Assembly: GCF_900156265.1 (NCBI RefSeq)
Contig: NZ_FTNE01000008.1
Span: 62,001-126,000 of the forward strand
Length of the DNA stretch: 64,000 bases
From: Acidiphilium rubrum
GTDB lineage: Bacteria; Pseudomonadota; Alphaproteobacteria; Acetobacterales; Acetobacteraceae
Reading direction: 5' to 3'
Numbering within the stretch: position 1 is the stretch's first letter; each line of letters opens with the position of its first letter. Under the pieces are notes generated by a model, which did no database searches, had not been told where the DNA came from, and saw only the letters and a list, made by a program, of their open reading frames with translations. This document shows positions 37,068 to 46,700 of this stretch, piece after piece. The translations under genes and the position numbers were made by a program.

Positions 37068-37384
37068 GGCGCGGCGGCCGCGGTAGGGGTCGTTGCATAG
37101 GCGCCGCCCGAAGCTGCGCCGCTCGAAGTTGTACCGACGGGGGCCGCGCTGTCCAGGGCCTCGATCGGTGGGGTGGCCTCGGCGCCGGTGGCAATATCAG
37201 TGCCTCGCCCCGCGACAAGATCATGCGGAGCGGCGAGCATGGCCCGCAGATTGGCCGCGTTGGCGCCGCTCGGTTGCCACATGCCCGCGCCGTTCCAGGC
37301 GGCGTAGGGCGTGCAACCGCCGAGCGCGAGGAGCAGCGCCAGCCAGGCGGCGCGACGCATCGATGCGGGGGGTATCGTGATCAT
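37064..37384 (-). CDS. cpaD: short CpaD-like lipoprotein of the Tad pilus
   Basis: The 106-residue protein has a lipoprotein signal (WLALLLALGGC, lipobox Cys about residue 24). It then has a segment, ANAANLRAMLAAPHDLVAGR, that resembles the C-terminal conserved part of CpaD (non-overlapping region NLAAMVADPRDLV). Full CpaD proteins are about 200 residues, so this is a reduced version that keeps the lipid anchor and the conserved motif. The tail is Ala/Thr/Gly-rich. Position between cpaC and cpaE supports the call. Confidence 0.75.
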   Translation of the reverse strand: MITIPPASMRRAAWLALLLALGGCTPYAAWNGAGMWQPSGANAANLRAMLAAPHDLVAGRGTDIATGAEATPPIEALDSAAPVGTTSSGAASGGAYATTPTAAAAP

Positions 37385-38883
37385 TCCATCACGAACCCCG
37401 GATCGAATGGCGTGCCGCCCGGATCGCCCACCGGCAGTTCGTGGCCGAACAGGATCTGCTCGAGGCTGGTGGCCGGCGTGAAGCCGGCGGTGGGTGATTT
37501 AAGGTCCGCCGCCGCATTCACCGGCCGCACCAGATAGGGCGTGACAATGATGACCAGTTCTTCGGATTTGCGTTGAAAATTGGTCGAATCGAACAGCGCG
37601 CCAAGCACCGGAATGGAGGACACGCCGGGCACGCCGGAACCGGTCTGGTTCATCGTACTGTCGAGTAGCCCGGCGATGGCGAAACTCTGGCCGCTGCCGA
37701 GTTCGACCGTCGTAGTGGCGCGCTGCGTGGTCAGCGCCGGCACCGCGATGCCGGCGATGGTGACCGCGTCGGCCGGGTCCAGCGCGCTGACCTCGAGCTC
37801 GATTTTCAGGCTGATCCGGTTGGGCGCCAGCACCACCGGCCGCACGACGAGGCTGACGCCGTATTTTTTATATTCGATTGAAATGGTGTTGCTGCCGGAC
37901 GAAGGCACCGGGATCGGATATTCACCGCCCGACAGAAAGCTGGCAGCACGTCCGGATTCCACAGTGAGATTCGGCTCCGCCAGCATGGTGACCAGATTGT
38001 TCTGGGCGAGCGCGTTGATCACGCTGGTGGCGCTCCACCGTCCGGATGGGCTGGTGTAGGTGGCCCCGAGCTGATTGCCCTCGTTCAGCGGCGTTTGCGC
38101 ACCAATGGCGCCGGAACTGGCGAGGCCGGTAAGCAGGCCGAATTGCCAGTGCAGCCCCTGCCCCAGCGCCTGCCAGTTGAACCCCAGTTGGCGGATCAGC
38201 GTGCGTGACACTTCAGCGACGCGCACCTGCACGTTGACCTGGATGGACGACAGAATGGCCAGTTGATCGAGTACGTGAACGCTGCCGGCATAGGCGTGCA
38301 CGATGCCGATAGCCTGGGCCGCGACCGCCGGGGTTTGGGCGATGCCGGTGAGGGCGATGGTGTTGCCGATGCGCCGTGCCTCAATTCCGTCCGCGCCGGG
38401 GATCATCGCCTGGATCGCCTGGTTGATCGCGCTGGCGGACAACACCTGGGGTGCGGCGGTGGCCGGGCCGGTGGCAACCGTGGCGGCGGCGCTTCCGGCG
38501 GCGGGCGCCTGCCGGCCGTTGCCGACCATGACGGTGAATTGCTCGATCGGCCGGCCGGATTTGGTAGTGGCAATGATGGTGGTAACGCCGTTGGCAACCC
38601 CGATGACGAACAGGCGGGTGGCCGATGCGGGCTGCACTTTTGCGATATCGGGATCGGCCGCGAACACACTGGCGGCCGGCCCGGGCAGTTCGACCAGTGT
38701 GCCGCCGCCGACACCGATATTGAGCAACTGTCGTTGTTCCGGCATCGGGGCTCCCGGTGCCGCGGCCGGAGCGGCGGCCGGAGCGGCGGCCGGCGCAGCT
38801 TGGTTGGCGCGCGCATGGACCCACGCGGCGGAGACGCCAAGGCTGACGAACACCCAGCCGATTCGAATGATCTGGCGGATCAT
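37381..38883 (-). CDS. cpaC: CpaC/RcpA, outer membrane secretin
   Basis: The 500-residue protein has a signal peptide (residues ~1-26, ending VHARA), an Ala/Pro-rich linker and a pilus-secretin N-domain (VTTIIATTKSGRPIEQFTV). A BON-like repeat follows (AIQAMIPGADGIEARRIGN). The secretin core includes VRVAEVSRTLIRQLGFNW, LAEPNLTVESGRAASFLSGG, VPVLGALF-type IPVLGALFDS and ELVIIVTPYLVRPV. It forms the outer membrane pore for Flp fibres. Confidence 0.95.
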   Translation of the reverse strand: MIRQIIRIGWVFVSLGVSAAWVHARANQAAPAAAPAAAPAAAPGAPMPEQRQLLNIGVGGGTLVELPGPAASVFAADPDIAKVQPASATRLFVIGVANGVTTIIATTKSGRPIEQFTVMVGNGRQAPAAGSAAATVATGPATAAPQVLSASAINQAIQAMIPGADGIEARRIGNTIALTGIAQTPAVAAQAIGIVHAYAGSVHVLDQLAILSSIQVNVQVRVAEVSRTLIRQLGFNWQALGQGLHWQFGLLTGLASSGAIGAQTPLNEGNQLGATYTSPSGRWSATSVINALAQNNLVTMLAEPNLTVESGRAASFLSGGEYPIPVPSSGSNTISIEYKKYGVSLVVRPVVLAPNRISLKIELEVSALDPADAVTIAGIAVPALTTQRATTTVELGSGQSFAIAGLLDSTMNQTGSGVPGVSSIPVLGALFDSTNFQRKSEELVIIVTPYLVRPVNAAADLKSPTAGFTPATSLEQILFGHELPVGDPGGTPFDPGFVME

Positions 38884-39734
38884 GGCAGCACCACTTCGCG
38901 GCGGTTGCTGCCCTCGATCACGTTGATGCGCTGCCCGACCGGGTGGCTGCTGCGGGCCAGCGCGGGCGAGACGGTGGAGGCATACACGGCGGTGGCGGGG
39001 CCGGTGTCCGCCGTGTCACCGGTCGGGGTGTGTGCAGAGCGGACGATAAGCGAGAGCGAGCCAAGTTGCTGAGCGACGACGATTTTCTGCGCCGCGCGCG
39101 GGCTGACCTGCAGCGTCACGGTCTGATACAGCGTGGCACTCGCCGCCGCCGTCGCCTGTGGATTGCCGGCCGCACCCTGCACGATGTTCTGCCCGATCGC
39201 GATCACCCGGATATCGCGCAGCACCAGTTCGCTGAACACCTGATCCGCGCGCGGCGTGGTGGCCGTGGGCATGGTTTCGGTGAGCAGGATATCGACATGA
39301 TCGCCCGGCCAGATCAGACCTGAAACCCCGCTGACCACATTGACCGGGACCGAGATCGCCCGCGTGCCCGGCCGCAGCACCGCCGCCAGAAAGCCGCGGT
39401 CGCGCGGGCGCAGAATATCGGCCCGGGTGACCAGCCCACCGCTTTCGACATAATGGCGCACCAGCGCGCCGTTCAGCGAAGCAACGGCCGCCTCCGTATA
39501 CGGAATCGCCCCGGCGGGCCTGCGGGTTTTCAAAATGAGCTCCCCGGTGAAATCCGCCTCGCGCGCCAGCGTGCCGGCGGGCAGCGGATGCGCGGCGACG
39601 ATGATGTCGGTCATCAACTGCGCACTCGCGCTGCGCTTGGCGGCGGCGGCAGCATGAAAACTCTGCTCGGCGATCAGCCCGAGACCAAGCGCCGCCACGA
39701 TCAGCACACCGGCCGCCACCAGGCGCAGGTTCAT
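38880..39734 (-). CDS. cpaB: CpaB/RcpC, Flp pilus assembly protein
   Basis: The 284-residue protein has an N-terminal membrane anchor (VAAGVLIVAALGLGLIAEQ) and an SAF domain (AAHPLPAGTLAREADFTGEL). The RcpC core follows (RAISVPVNVVSGVSGLIWPGDHVDILL in segments, VTLQVSPRAAQKIVVAQQLG). It is thought to modulate secretin gating at the peptidoglycan. The ATG at 39734 overlaps the cpaA stop by 4 bp; an upstream in-frame start is rejected for lacking a signal-like N-terminus. Confidence 0.92.
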   Translation of the reverse strand: MNLRLVAAGVLIVAALGLGLIAEQSFHAAAAAKRSASAQLMTDIIVAAHPLPAGTLAREADFTGELILKTRRPAGAIPYTEAAVASLNGALVRHYVESGGLVTRADILRPRDRGFLAAVLRPGTRAISVPVNVVSGVSGLIWPGDHVDILLTETMPTATTPRADQVFSELVLRDIRVIAIGQNIVQGAAGNPQATAAASATLYQTVTLQVSPRAAQKIVVAQQLGSLSLIVRSAHTPTGDTADTGPATAVYASTVSPALARSSHPVGQRINVIEGSNRREVVLP

Positions 39735-40264
39735 AGCGCGAACCGGGCGGGCAGCATCGCCGGCAGCAACACGCTGGCCGCACCCGCCGCGATCGCGACG
39801 GCATAGGGCACCGTGCGATAGCGCCGCGCCCGCCAGCATTCGATGATGAAGAGACGACGCAGAATGAACCGGTCACGCCCATGGCGCAGCACGGGGTGCA
39901 GCCTGGCGAGGCCGAGGTAGACCAATCCGACCACCCCGCCGGCCAGCGCGGTCATGACGATGAAATGCACGGTTTCGATCGGCGGCAGGCCGAGCGACAG
40001 CGCGGTGAGCAGCTTGACGTCCCCGCCACCGATCGCGTTGCGGGTGTAGGCTATAAAAAGGAGCGCGAAGACGATGAGGCCGGTGGCGAGGCTAAAGGCG
40101 ATAGCAGTCTGCCCAAATGGGAGGCGAAGGGCCAAGACAAGAGTGGCAACTCCCCAGACAAACAAGTGAGGGACCCGCCGTGTCACAATGTCAGATACTG
40201 CGACGAGCGCGAACAGTACGAGTATCATAAACAGACATATTTGCACTGCTCGCCTCGCAATCAA
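39731..40264 (-). CDS. cpaA: CpaA/TadV, prepilin peptidase
   Basis: The protein is up to 177 residues, with about five hydrophobic helices and the two catalytic Asp sites of type IV prepilin peptidases: one in VAVSDIVTRR near the first helix, one in the invariant GGGDVKLL. It would cleave Flp and the TadE/TadF pseudopilins. Like other CpaA proteins it lacks the N-terminal methylase domain of PilD. The first codon may be TTG (40264), GTG (40246) or ATG (40228); the last still keeps the first catalytic Asp. Confidence 0.88.
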   Translation of the reverse strand: MIARRAVQICLFMILVLFALVAVSDIVTRRVPHLFVWGVATLVLALRLPFGQTAIAFSLATGLIVFALLFIAYTRNAIGGGDVKLLTALSLGLPPIETVHFIVMTALAGGVVGLVYLGLARLHPVLRHGRDRFILRRLFIIECWRARRYRTVPYAVAIAAGAASVLLPAMLPARFAL

Positions 40265-40308
40265 ATAATTATTCCTGTTAAGTCACACTTATATTTATTT
40301 ATAAATAA

Positions 40309-40569
40309 TTAGGTACCGTTTGTAGTACCAGTACCAGTACCAGTACCAGTACCAGTACCAGTACCAGTTACAGTCATTCCAGACGGAGCAGCAGTCGTAA
40401 TTGCTGATCCGATATGTGTGGTGGCCGTCTGCACATCACCAAACAACGTGTTGTATCCAGCGAAACCAACGCCGATGATGATTGCAGCGATCACAGCATA
40501 CTCGAGCGTCTCCAGACCTTTCCGGTCCGTCTTCAAAGCCAGCAGATGATGGCGAACATAGTTCCACAT
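40309..40569 (-). CDS. flp: Flp-family type IVb pilin with Thr-Gly repeat tail
   Basis: The 86-residue prepilin has a short basic leader ending DRKG, then the cleavage/assembly motif G-LETLEYA with Glu at +5 and Tyr at +6, and a hydrophobic helix AVIAAIIIGVGFAGYN. It is the fibre subunit of the Tad pilus. The C-terminus is unusual: about eight Thr-Gly dipeptides encoded by a perfect hexanucleotide tandem repeat. The ATG at 40569 is preceded by AAGGGG. It lies 44 bp upstream of cpaA, so the pilin may be transcribed at a higher level from its own promoter in the divergent gap. Confidence 0.92.
   Translation of the reverse strand: MWNYVRHHLLALKTDRKGLETLEYAVIAAIIIGVGFAGYNTLFGDVQTATTHIGSAITTAAPSGMTVTGTGTGTGTGTGTGTTNGT
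40325..40366. repeat. hexanucleotide tandem repeat (GTACCA)7
   Basis: Seven perfect GTACCA units run from 40325 to 40366, followed by a degenerate GTTACA. They lie within the last 20 codons of the Flp pilin gene and read as alternating Thr-Gly on the minus strand. Because the unit is 6 bp, copy-number change would lengthen or shorten the pilin tail without breaking the frame. Confidence 0.95.
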
Positions 40570-40862
40570 TGACGAAAACCCCTTGGTTTTTACCCGGTTG
40601 CACAAAATCAGTCCGATAGCGGGATCGTTGCAATTTTGCGCCGAGAACCCGGTATCCAGGCTTTCTATCACTTTTCAGCAACCTAAGCCTGTTATTAACA
40701 TTTATCCAGAAAACTGAGACTTGCAAGCGTTATTTTAGGTTGAAATCAAAAAATATTACGGCCACAATACCACCGGACCGCGATAACGCCCCGTCACCCT
40801 TGCACGAGACTCATAAAAACCCCGATGAATCAGCCCGTTTGCCTAAGTTTAAGACAGAAAAA

Positions 40863-42368
40863 ATGACCTTCTCGTCATGTTCGAGACCCGCAAGCACCTG
40901 CAATGCCACCCTGGCATCGCCACCTGCGCACGCCCTGCGTGCAAGCCGGCACGGCTCGGTTCTCATCTTGACCACCCTGTGGTTGTTCGTGGTCTTCGCC
41001 GTCGCCGCGCTCAGCGTCGACGCCGGCGACTGGTATTACACAAGGTTCCAGGAACAGAGCGCGGCGGACGCCGCCGCCATCGCCGGCGCAGTCACCCTCG
41101 CCTACCCCAACGCCACCGGCGCCGACGCCTGCACCGCCGCAACCGCTATCGCCGCGCAGAACGGCTTCAGCACCGGCAACACCGCCTGCACCAGCACCGG
41201 CAACGGCTATACCGTTACCATCACGCCCGACACCGCGACCCAAACCGTCACCGCTGCAATCTCCCAGACCGCACCTATTTTTTTCTCGATCGCGTTTGGC
41301 CTGATCAGCACCGCCCCCACCATCGCGGCCCAAGCGACGGCTTCAATCCAGCAGGACAGTTCGAACCCGGTCTGCATTCTGGCGCTGAACGGCCAGGCGA
41401 TCATCAACCTGCTGAATATAACCATCCGTAACTGCACCATCGCGTCGAACGCACCCACGGTCGATGCCGTTCAACTATCCCTCGCCCAGATCAGCTATAT
41501 TCACAGCCTGTATTCCGCAGGCGGCATCTGCATGGTCGGCACACCGAGTTGCCAGCCGAATCTGCTCGGGGAACTGACCACCGCAACCGGCATCCAGGCA
41601 CTGCTGAACGATCTGCTGCTGAGTTTCCAGACACCACCACAGGAATTTCAGTTGCCGGTCAACAATCCGTTCGCGCCGTTGAACACCATGGCATTCACCG
41701 CCCCGGCTCATCCTGCACCACAAATCACCGGCGTTACCTTGAATTTGCTATTACTGAAAATCCAGATCAACGTTACCGCGATCTATTACCCCGGTACTTA
41801 CAACAATACACTCGCCACCAACGCGTTGGTAACGACGTTCGAACCCGGTACCTATATTTTGAAGAATGGCCTGGATATCGAAGGCCCAGGACTGACCAAC
41901 ATCACCGCACCGCTGCTCTCCGCACTCGGGATCAGTCCCAATCTCATCGTGTCCGGCCAGAACGTCACCTTCGTGGTGAGCGGCGGCACGGTCCAGATCG
42001 GCGCCAACCCGTTGTCGCTCGGCGTCGGCACCAGCCTCATCACCCTCACGGCACCCGCCGTGAACAGCACGAGCGGCGCCCTGAACGGGGTGCTGTTCGA
42101 CATCACATCCCCCGTCACGACATCGATCAACCTCGGCGATGTGCTGAACGATCTGCAAGGCGTCATCTACGCACCGAATGCGCCCGTCTCCCTCGGCCTG
42201 GTCTCGGTCAACCTGACGCTAAATCCGAACCCTTGCGAAATCGTCGTCGCCCAGAGCGTCACCCTCCCGACGGCGCAGGCAGCGATCAACCTGCCGACGT
42301 CGCAAGCCGCCTGCCAAAGCGACGGTGTAGCAATCCCCCACCCGCAATACGTGGAACTGACGCAATGA
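40863..42368 (+). CDS. tadG: TadG-like pilus assembly protein
   Basis: The 501-residue protein has the N-terminal Tad domain pattern: basic segment RASRHGSVLI, a membrane helix (TTLWLFVVFAVAALSVDAG) and the hallmark WYYTRFQEQSAADAAAIAGA. The rest is a large Thr/Asn-rich periplasmic region, beta-rich, with cysteines (CILALNG, CTIASNA, CMVGTPSCQ). It has no recognisable von Willebrand A domain, unlike many TadG proteins. The start ATG at 40863 is preferred over an upstream TTG at 40740. It is first in the divergent arm, with tadE coupled by 4 bp. Confidence 0.82.
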   Translation: MTFSSCSRPASTCNATLASPPAHALRASRHGSVLILTTLWLFVVFAVAALSVDAGDWYYTRFQEQSAADAAAIAGAVTLAYPNATGADACTAATAIAAQNGFSTGNTACTSTGNGYTVTITPDTATQTVTAAISQTAPIFFSIAFGLISTAPTIAAQATASIQQDSSNPVCILALNGQAIINLLNITIRNCTIASNAPTVDAVQLSLAQISYIHSLYSAGGICMVGTPSCQPNLLGELTTATGIQALLNDLLLSFQTPPQEFQLPVNNPFAPLNTMAFTAPAHPAPQITGVTLNLLLLKIQINVTAIYYPGTYNNTLATNALVTTFEPGTYILKNGLDIEGPGLTNITAPLLSALGISPNLIVSGQNVTFVVSGGTVQIGANPLSLGVGTSLITLTAPAVNSTSGALNGVLFDITSPVTTSINLGDVLNDLQGVIYAPNAPVSLGLVSVNLTLNPNPCEIVVAQSVTLPTAQAAINLPTSQAACQSDGVAIPHPQYVELTQ

Positions 42369-42748
42369 TCCGCCGCTGTCTCACCGACCGCCGGGCCGGC
42401 GCGCTGATCGAAACCGTCATCGTCACACCGGTGCTGGTCCTGCTGCTCCTCGCGCTGTTCGACCTCGGCAATCTGATCCAGCAGAAAATCTGGCTGGAAC
42501 AGGCGGTTCGCGCGGGTGGCATCACAGCACTCGGCCAACCGGAAAATCAGACGACCATCGATGCCGCGGTCGTCGCCGCCAGTTGGAGCGGCGTAACCGC
42601 AACGGCGGTCGCGACATGCGGCGATGGCACCTGCACCAGCGCGGCGCCGCTGCCGATTTTTGTAACGATCAACGCGAGTGCGGCATTTTCGGCATTGATC
42701 CTGCCGATCACGACAATCTCGGCCACCTATGTCGAGCAGGTGCACTGA
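42365..42748 (+). CDS. tadE: TadE-like pseudopilin
   Basis: The 127-residue protein has a short basic leader (MIRRCLTDRRAG) followed by a pseudopilin helix ALIETVIVTPVLVLLLLALF with the key Glu. It fits the TadE-like family (PF07811). It would be processed by CpaA and incorporated into, or help initiate, the Flp pilus. The ATG overlaps the tadG stop (ATGA). Confidence 0.85.
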   Translation: MIRRCLTDRRAGALIETVIVTPVLVLLLLALFDLGNLIQQKIWLEQAVRAGGITALGQPENQTTIDAAVVAASWSGVTATAVATCGDGTCTSAAPLPIFVTINASAAFSALILPITTISATYVEQVH

Positions 42749-42749
42749 C

Positions 42750-43151
42750 ATGCGACGTTTGAGCCAACTCGCCCGCGACCACCGCGGTCTGTCCACCCTC
42801 GAATTCGCGCTCGTGATGCCCCTGATCCTGCTGCTCTGCTTCGCGATCGTCGCCTACTGCATCTTTTTCTTCGACGATGAATCCCTCCGCCTCGTCACCG
42901 CCTACCAGGCGCGCGATGCCGCCATCTCCTGCGAAACCGGCGTCACCGTCTCCCATCCGGCAATCGCCCAGCTTTTGAGCGGTGCGACCTTCACCCCGGC
43001 AACGCCGGTCTGCCCGGCCACCGCCGACGGCGGCACCGAAACCGTGACGGTGACCGGCACCTATCCGTTTTCGCTGACGATCCCGTTCGTCACGACGCAG
43101 TCGGGTACCTTGCGGTCGGTCGCATCGATCTCGTTCATCAAGTACAATTGA
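42750..43151 (+). CDS. tadF: TadE/TadF-like pseudopilin
   Basis: The 133-residue protein has a leader ending DHRG and the pseudopilin helix LSTLEFALVMPLILLLCFAI, with Glu at +5 after the predicted cleavage site. An EF pair replaces the EY of Flp. This fits TadE-like pseudopilins and, as the second one, corresponds to TadF. It begins 1 bp after the tadE stop and ends the plus-strand tad arm, convergent with the cupredoxin gene. Confidence 0.83.
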   Translation: MRRLSQLARDHRGLSTLEFALVMPLILLLCFAIVAYCIFFFDDESLRLVTAYQARDAAISCETGVTVSHPAIAQLLSGATFTPATPVCPATADGGTETVTVTGTYPFSLTIPFVTTQSGTLRSVASISFIKYN

Positions 43152-43229
43152 AATCCGGAATGGTCACGGCACGAACCCGATACGTATCGACGTACCTTTT
43201 TCAAGAACCACGCCAATCCCGCACCGCCA

Positions 43230-43736
43230 TCACCCGCCGAAATATCCCGGCAGAACCTTCTCCGCCGTGGTCTTCGGATTATCCGCCAGCAGCTTCGCAT
43301 CATTGGTCACAATGATCGTCCCCGCCATCGGGTCACCGAACCCGTCCACTCCAGGCCGCACCTTGGCAACCGTCCGCCCGCCCGGTTCCTGTGCGAGAAT
43401 CGCGTGCACCGAACAGTAATAATGCACGATGCCCTGATGCTTGAACCGCACCGTATAGGTGTGCACCCCGTCCGCCGCGCCCTTGGTGCCCGCCACCGCG
43501 CCATCGAAGCTGGTGCTGGTTTTACCGGTGGCCGCGCTGTAGCCGATGATGGTATGCCCCCCGGTATCTTCATTGACGAACACCACCGCCTGACCCGGCC
43601 GCACCGCGACCGGGTTTTCGAGGAACATGTTCGCCCCATTCATATGGATATAAACCGGCTTCGGCGCGGCGGCCTGGGCCGCGAGCGGCAGCGCCAGGGT
43701 GGCGGCGATGAGCGCGGTGCGGGTGAAATGATGCAT
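43230..43736 (-). CDS. periplasmic cupredoxin-like protein
   Basis: The 168-residue protein has a signal peptide (RTALIAATLALPLAAQAAA). Its plastocyanin-type fold has VVFVNEDTGGHTIIGY with H61 and the copper loop YYCSVHAILAQ with C108 and H111. The axial position, five residues after H111, is Gln116 rather than Met, as in stellacyanins. It probably binds type 1 copper and shuttles electrons or sequesters Cu(I)/Cu(II) in the periplasm. It lies 24 bp after the RND pump gene and is last in the metal-efflux operon, which supports a role in copper handling. Confidence 0.85.
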   Translation of the reverse strand: MHHFTRTALIAATLALPLAAQAAAPKPVYIHMNGANMFLENPVAVRPGQAVVFVNEDTGGHTIIGYSAATGKTSTSFDGAVAGTKGAADGVHTYTVRFKHQGIVHYYCSVHAILAQEPGGRTVAKVRPGVDGFGDPMAGTIIVTNDAKLLADNPKTTAEKVLPGYFGG

Positions 43737-43760
43737 GGTCGTGTCCTTTCGTGTGTTTGA

Positions 43761-46700
43761 TCAGGTCCTTGGCGGGTCCAACCCGTCGTTGAGCGAGGGT
43801 CCGATCCGCAGGTAGCGTGAAGCAAGGCGCGGCAGCAGCAGCAGGGTGAGCATGGTCGCGGTGAACAGGCCGCCGAGAATGATGATGGCCATCGGCCCCT
43901 CGATTTCATCCCCCGGCGCGCCGTTGGCAAGAGCGAGCGGCAGCAGGCCGATCGCGGTGACGGTCGCGGTGATCAAAATGGCCGGCAGCCGGTCCATCGC
44001 ACCGCGCCGCGCGGTGGCGGCGGACCAGGCGAGGCCATCGGTCTGCACCAGCCTCGCGTAATGGATCAGCAGCAGCAGGCCGTTGCGCAGCGACAGGCCG
44101 AACAAGGTGACCAGCCCGACCATCGCGCCCAGGCTGATCGTGCCGCCCAGAAACAGCCAGGCAGCAGCGATGCCGCCGGCCAGTGCAAACGGCAGCCCGA
44201 GCGCCATGAGTGCCACCCCCCGCGCCGATTTCAGCGCGAGCGCCAGCAGCGCCGCGATCACGACCAGCGCGATGCCCGCGTGGGTCACCAGCGAGCGCCG
44301 CGCCGCGCCGCCCGCCACGGCACTACCGCCGTAGGTGACATAGGCATTGCCGGTCAGATGCAGGGCCGCGATGCGGCGCTTGATCGCCGCGAGCACGGCA
44401 TCACCATCGCCCGGACGCGTGTGGACAGTAATGACCTGTTCGGTACGCCCGGCATTGTGCAAAATGAGCGACGGCGCGCCGGTCTGTCGGATGTGGGCGA
44501 CCAGGCCAAGCGGCACGATCCGATGATCGATCGCCTCGATCGGCAGGCTGCGCAGCGCATCGGGGTCGGCACGGCGGGCTTGGCGCAGGGTGATCACGAT
44601 CGGCTCGATCAGGCTGCCCTGATAGACCTGGCCGACGCGATCGCCGGCGTAGCCCATATGGATGGCGGTGAGCAGCGCGCGCGCGGTAACGCCATAGCGC
44701 AGCATGGCGGCGCGTTTGGGTATGATGGACAGTTCCGGCGTGTTGGGCGGGGCGGCGACGGCAGCGACGATGACGCCCTTGATCGGGCGGATACTGTGCA
44801 GGATGCGCCCGGCATCCGCCGAAATCGCGGCGAGCGTGTCGCCATAGACCGAAATCACCAGCGGTGCGGTAAAGCCTGACAGGGTTTCGTGGATGCGCTC
44901 GGTCAGGAAGCTGTTGGCCCACCAGCGCACCCCGGGCACGGTATCGATCGCGGCAAGAATTTTGCGCTCCGCCGTCGCATTGTGGGCGTTGCCGCTACGG
45001 CTGAGCGTGATATCGACTTCGGCCTTGTTGACATCGGGGTGGCCGTTGCCGAGGGTCGCGCGGCCGACATGCTCGACCACATCGGCCACTTCGGGCATCC
45101 GGCCCAGAACGGCAGCAACGTGCCGGCCGATCGTCAACATGGTCTTGATCGAGGTGCCGGGGGCCGCAAGGTAATGGGCGATCATGTCCTGCTCGCGGAA
45201 CTGCGGCAGAAACCGGGTGCGCACCAGCGGCAGCGAGGCGCCCATGCCGATAACGAATACAAGGGCGATCAACGCGAGCAGACCGGCGCGGCGGGCGGTG
45301 ACATCGAGCAGGCGGCCATAGGCGCTGCGGGCCGACTGCATCGGCACATGCGCGACCCCGCCGGTGCGGCGCGCCAGCAGCAGCCCGGCGAGCGCGGGGG
45401 TGAGCGTGAGGGCGACGAACAGCGAAGCGATGATCGCCGCCAGATAAGCGATGCCGAGCGGGGCGAACAACCGCCCGGCAACGCCGCCGAGCAGCAGCAC
45501 CGGGGTGAACATCACCGCGACGCATAAAGTTGCGAAAATGATCGCGCCGCGCACTTCGACCGAGGCATCGCGGATGACGCGCAGCACCGGCAGCGGCATG
45601 GCGCGGACGCGGTTTTCGATCAGCCGGCGGTTGATGTTTTCGATATCGACCACCGCATCGTCGACGATCTCACCGAGCGCGATGGCAAGGCCCGCCAGCG
45701 CCATGGTGTTCATGGTGATGCCGAGGGCGCGCAGCACCAGGGTCGCCACCAGCAGTGCCACCGGGATCGAGACGAACGAAATCAGCGCAATCCGCCAGTC
45801 GCGCAGGGCAAGCAACAGCACGACCAGGATGAGCACCGCACCGATCAGCAGCACCCGGCCCAGATCGCTCAGGGCTTCGCGCACGAAGCCCGAGGGTGCG
45901 AGGGCATGGGCGTCGATATCGATGCCCTGACGGCGCAGCGCCGGGCTGATCGCGGCGAGCGCCTGTTCGGCGCCATGCGCAACGTGCAGCGTATCCGCCC
46001 CGGCGAGCGAGGAAACAATCAGCAGCAGGCCGGGCTTGCCGTGGATCAGCGCGGCACCGAACCGGGGCGGCGGCGCGGTGGTGATCTGTGCGACATCGCC
46101 GAGCGTGACCGGCAGTCCGCCATGTTCGCCGAGCAGGCTTTGCGCCAGTGCGGCGGCGCTGCGGGTCTGGCCATGGGCATCGAGCAGGAGTTGCTGGTTG
46201 CCGGTATCGATGAAGCCGCCGCCGAGCAGGGCGCTGGCATCATGCGCGGCGGCGGCAACCTGGTTGAGCCCGAAGCCGCTGGCGAGCAGCGCGCGCCGGT
46301 TCAACTGGATTTCGAGCCGCGGCAGCGCAAGGCCGAACACCACGACATTGGCAACCCCCGGCACCGCCAGCAATGCCGGGCGGATGGTGGTCTGGGTGAT
46401 CGCGCTCAGGCGCATCAGCGGCATCGCCGGCGCATCGAGCCCGATCACCACCGCCGTGCCGGTAGCGGATTGGCGCGGCATGATCACCGGCACGGCGCGC
46501 GGCGGCAGCGAGGCGGTCAGGCTGGTCAGCCGGCCGGCGACGCTCGCGCGATCCGCCGCGACATCGGTGCCGCCGTGGAACACCAGATTGATCACCGACA
46601 GGCCGGTGCTCGATTCCGAGCGGATCGCGGCGATCCCGGGCAGTCCGCTCAACCCCTGTTCCAGCCGGTCGGTCACGGCGTGCTCGATCTCGCGTGGATC

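Noticed and set aside
40325-40372. CRISPR-like short repeats
   Set aside because: The units are contiguous 6-mers without spacers and lie inside the pilin gene, so this is a tandem microsatellite.
40570-40740. Sigma-54 promoter for the Flp pilin (GGCGC...TTGCA on the minus strand)
   Set aside because: The spacing between GG and GC is 9 instead of the required 10 bases, so the match fails.
43170-43200. CGATACGTATCG palindrome as an operator or terminator
   Set aside because: It is a 12-bp palindrome without a tail between convergent genes; too short to support a call.
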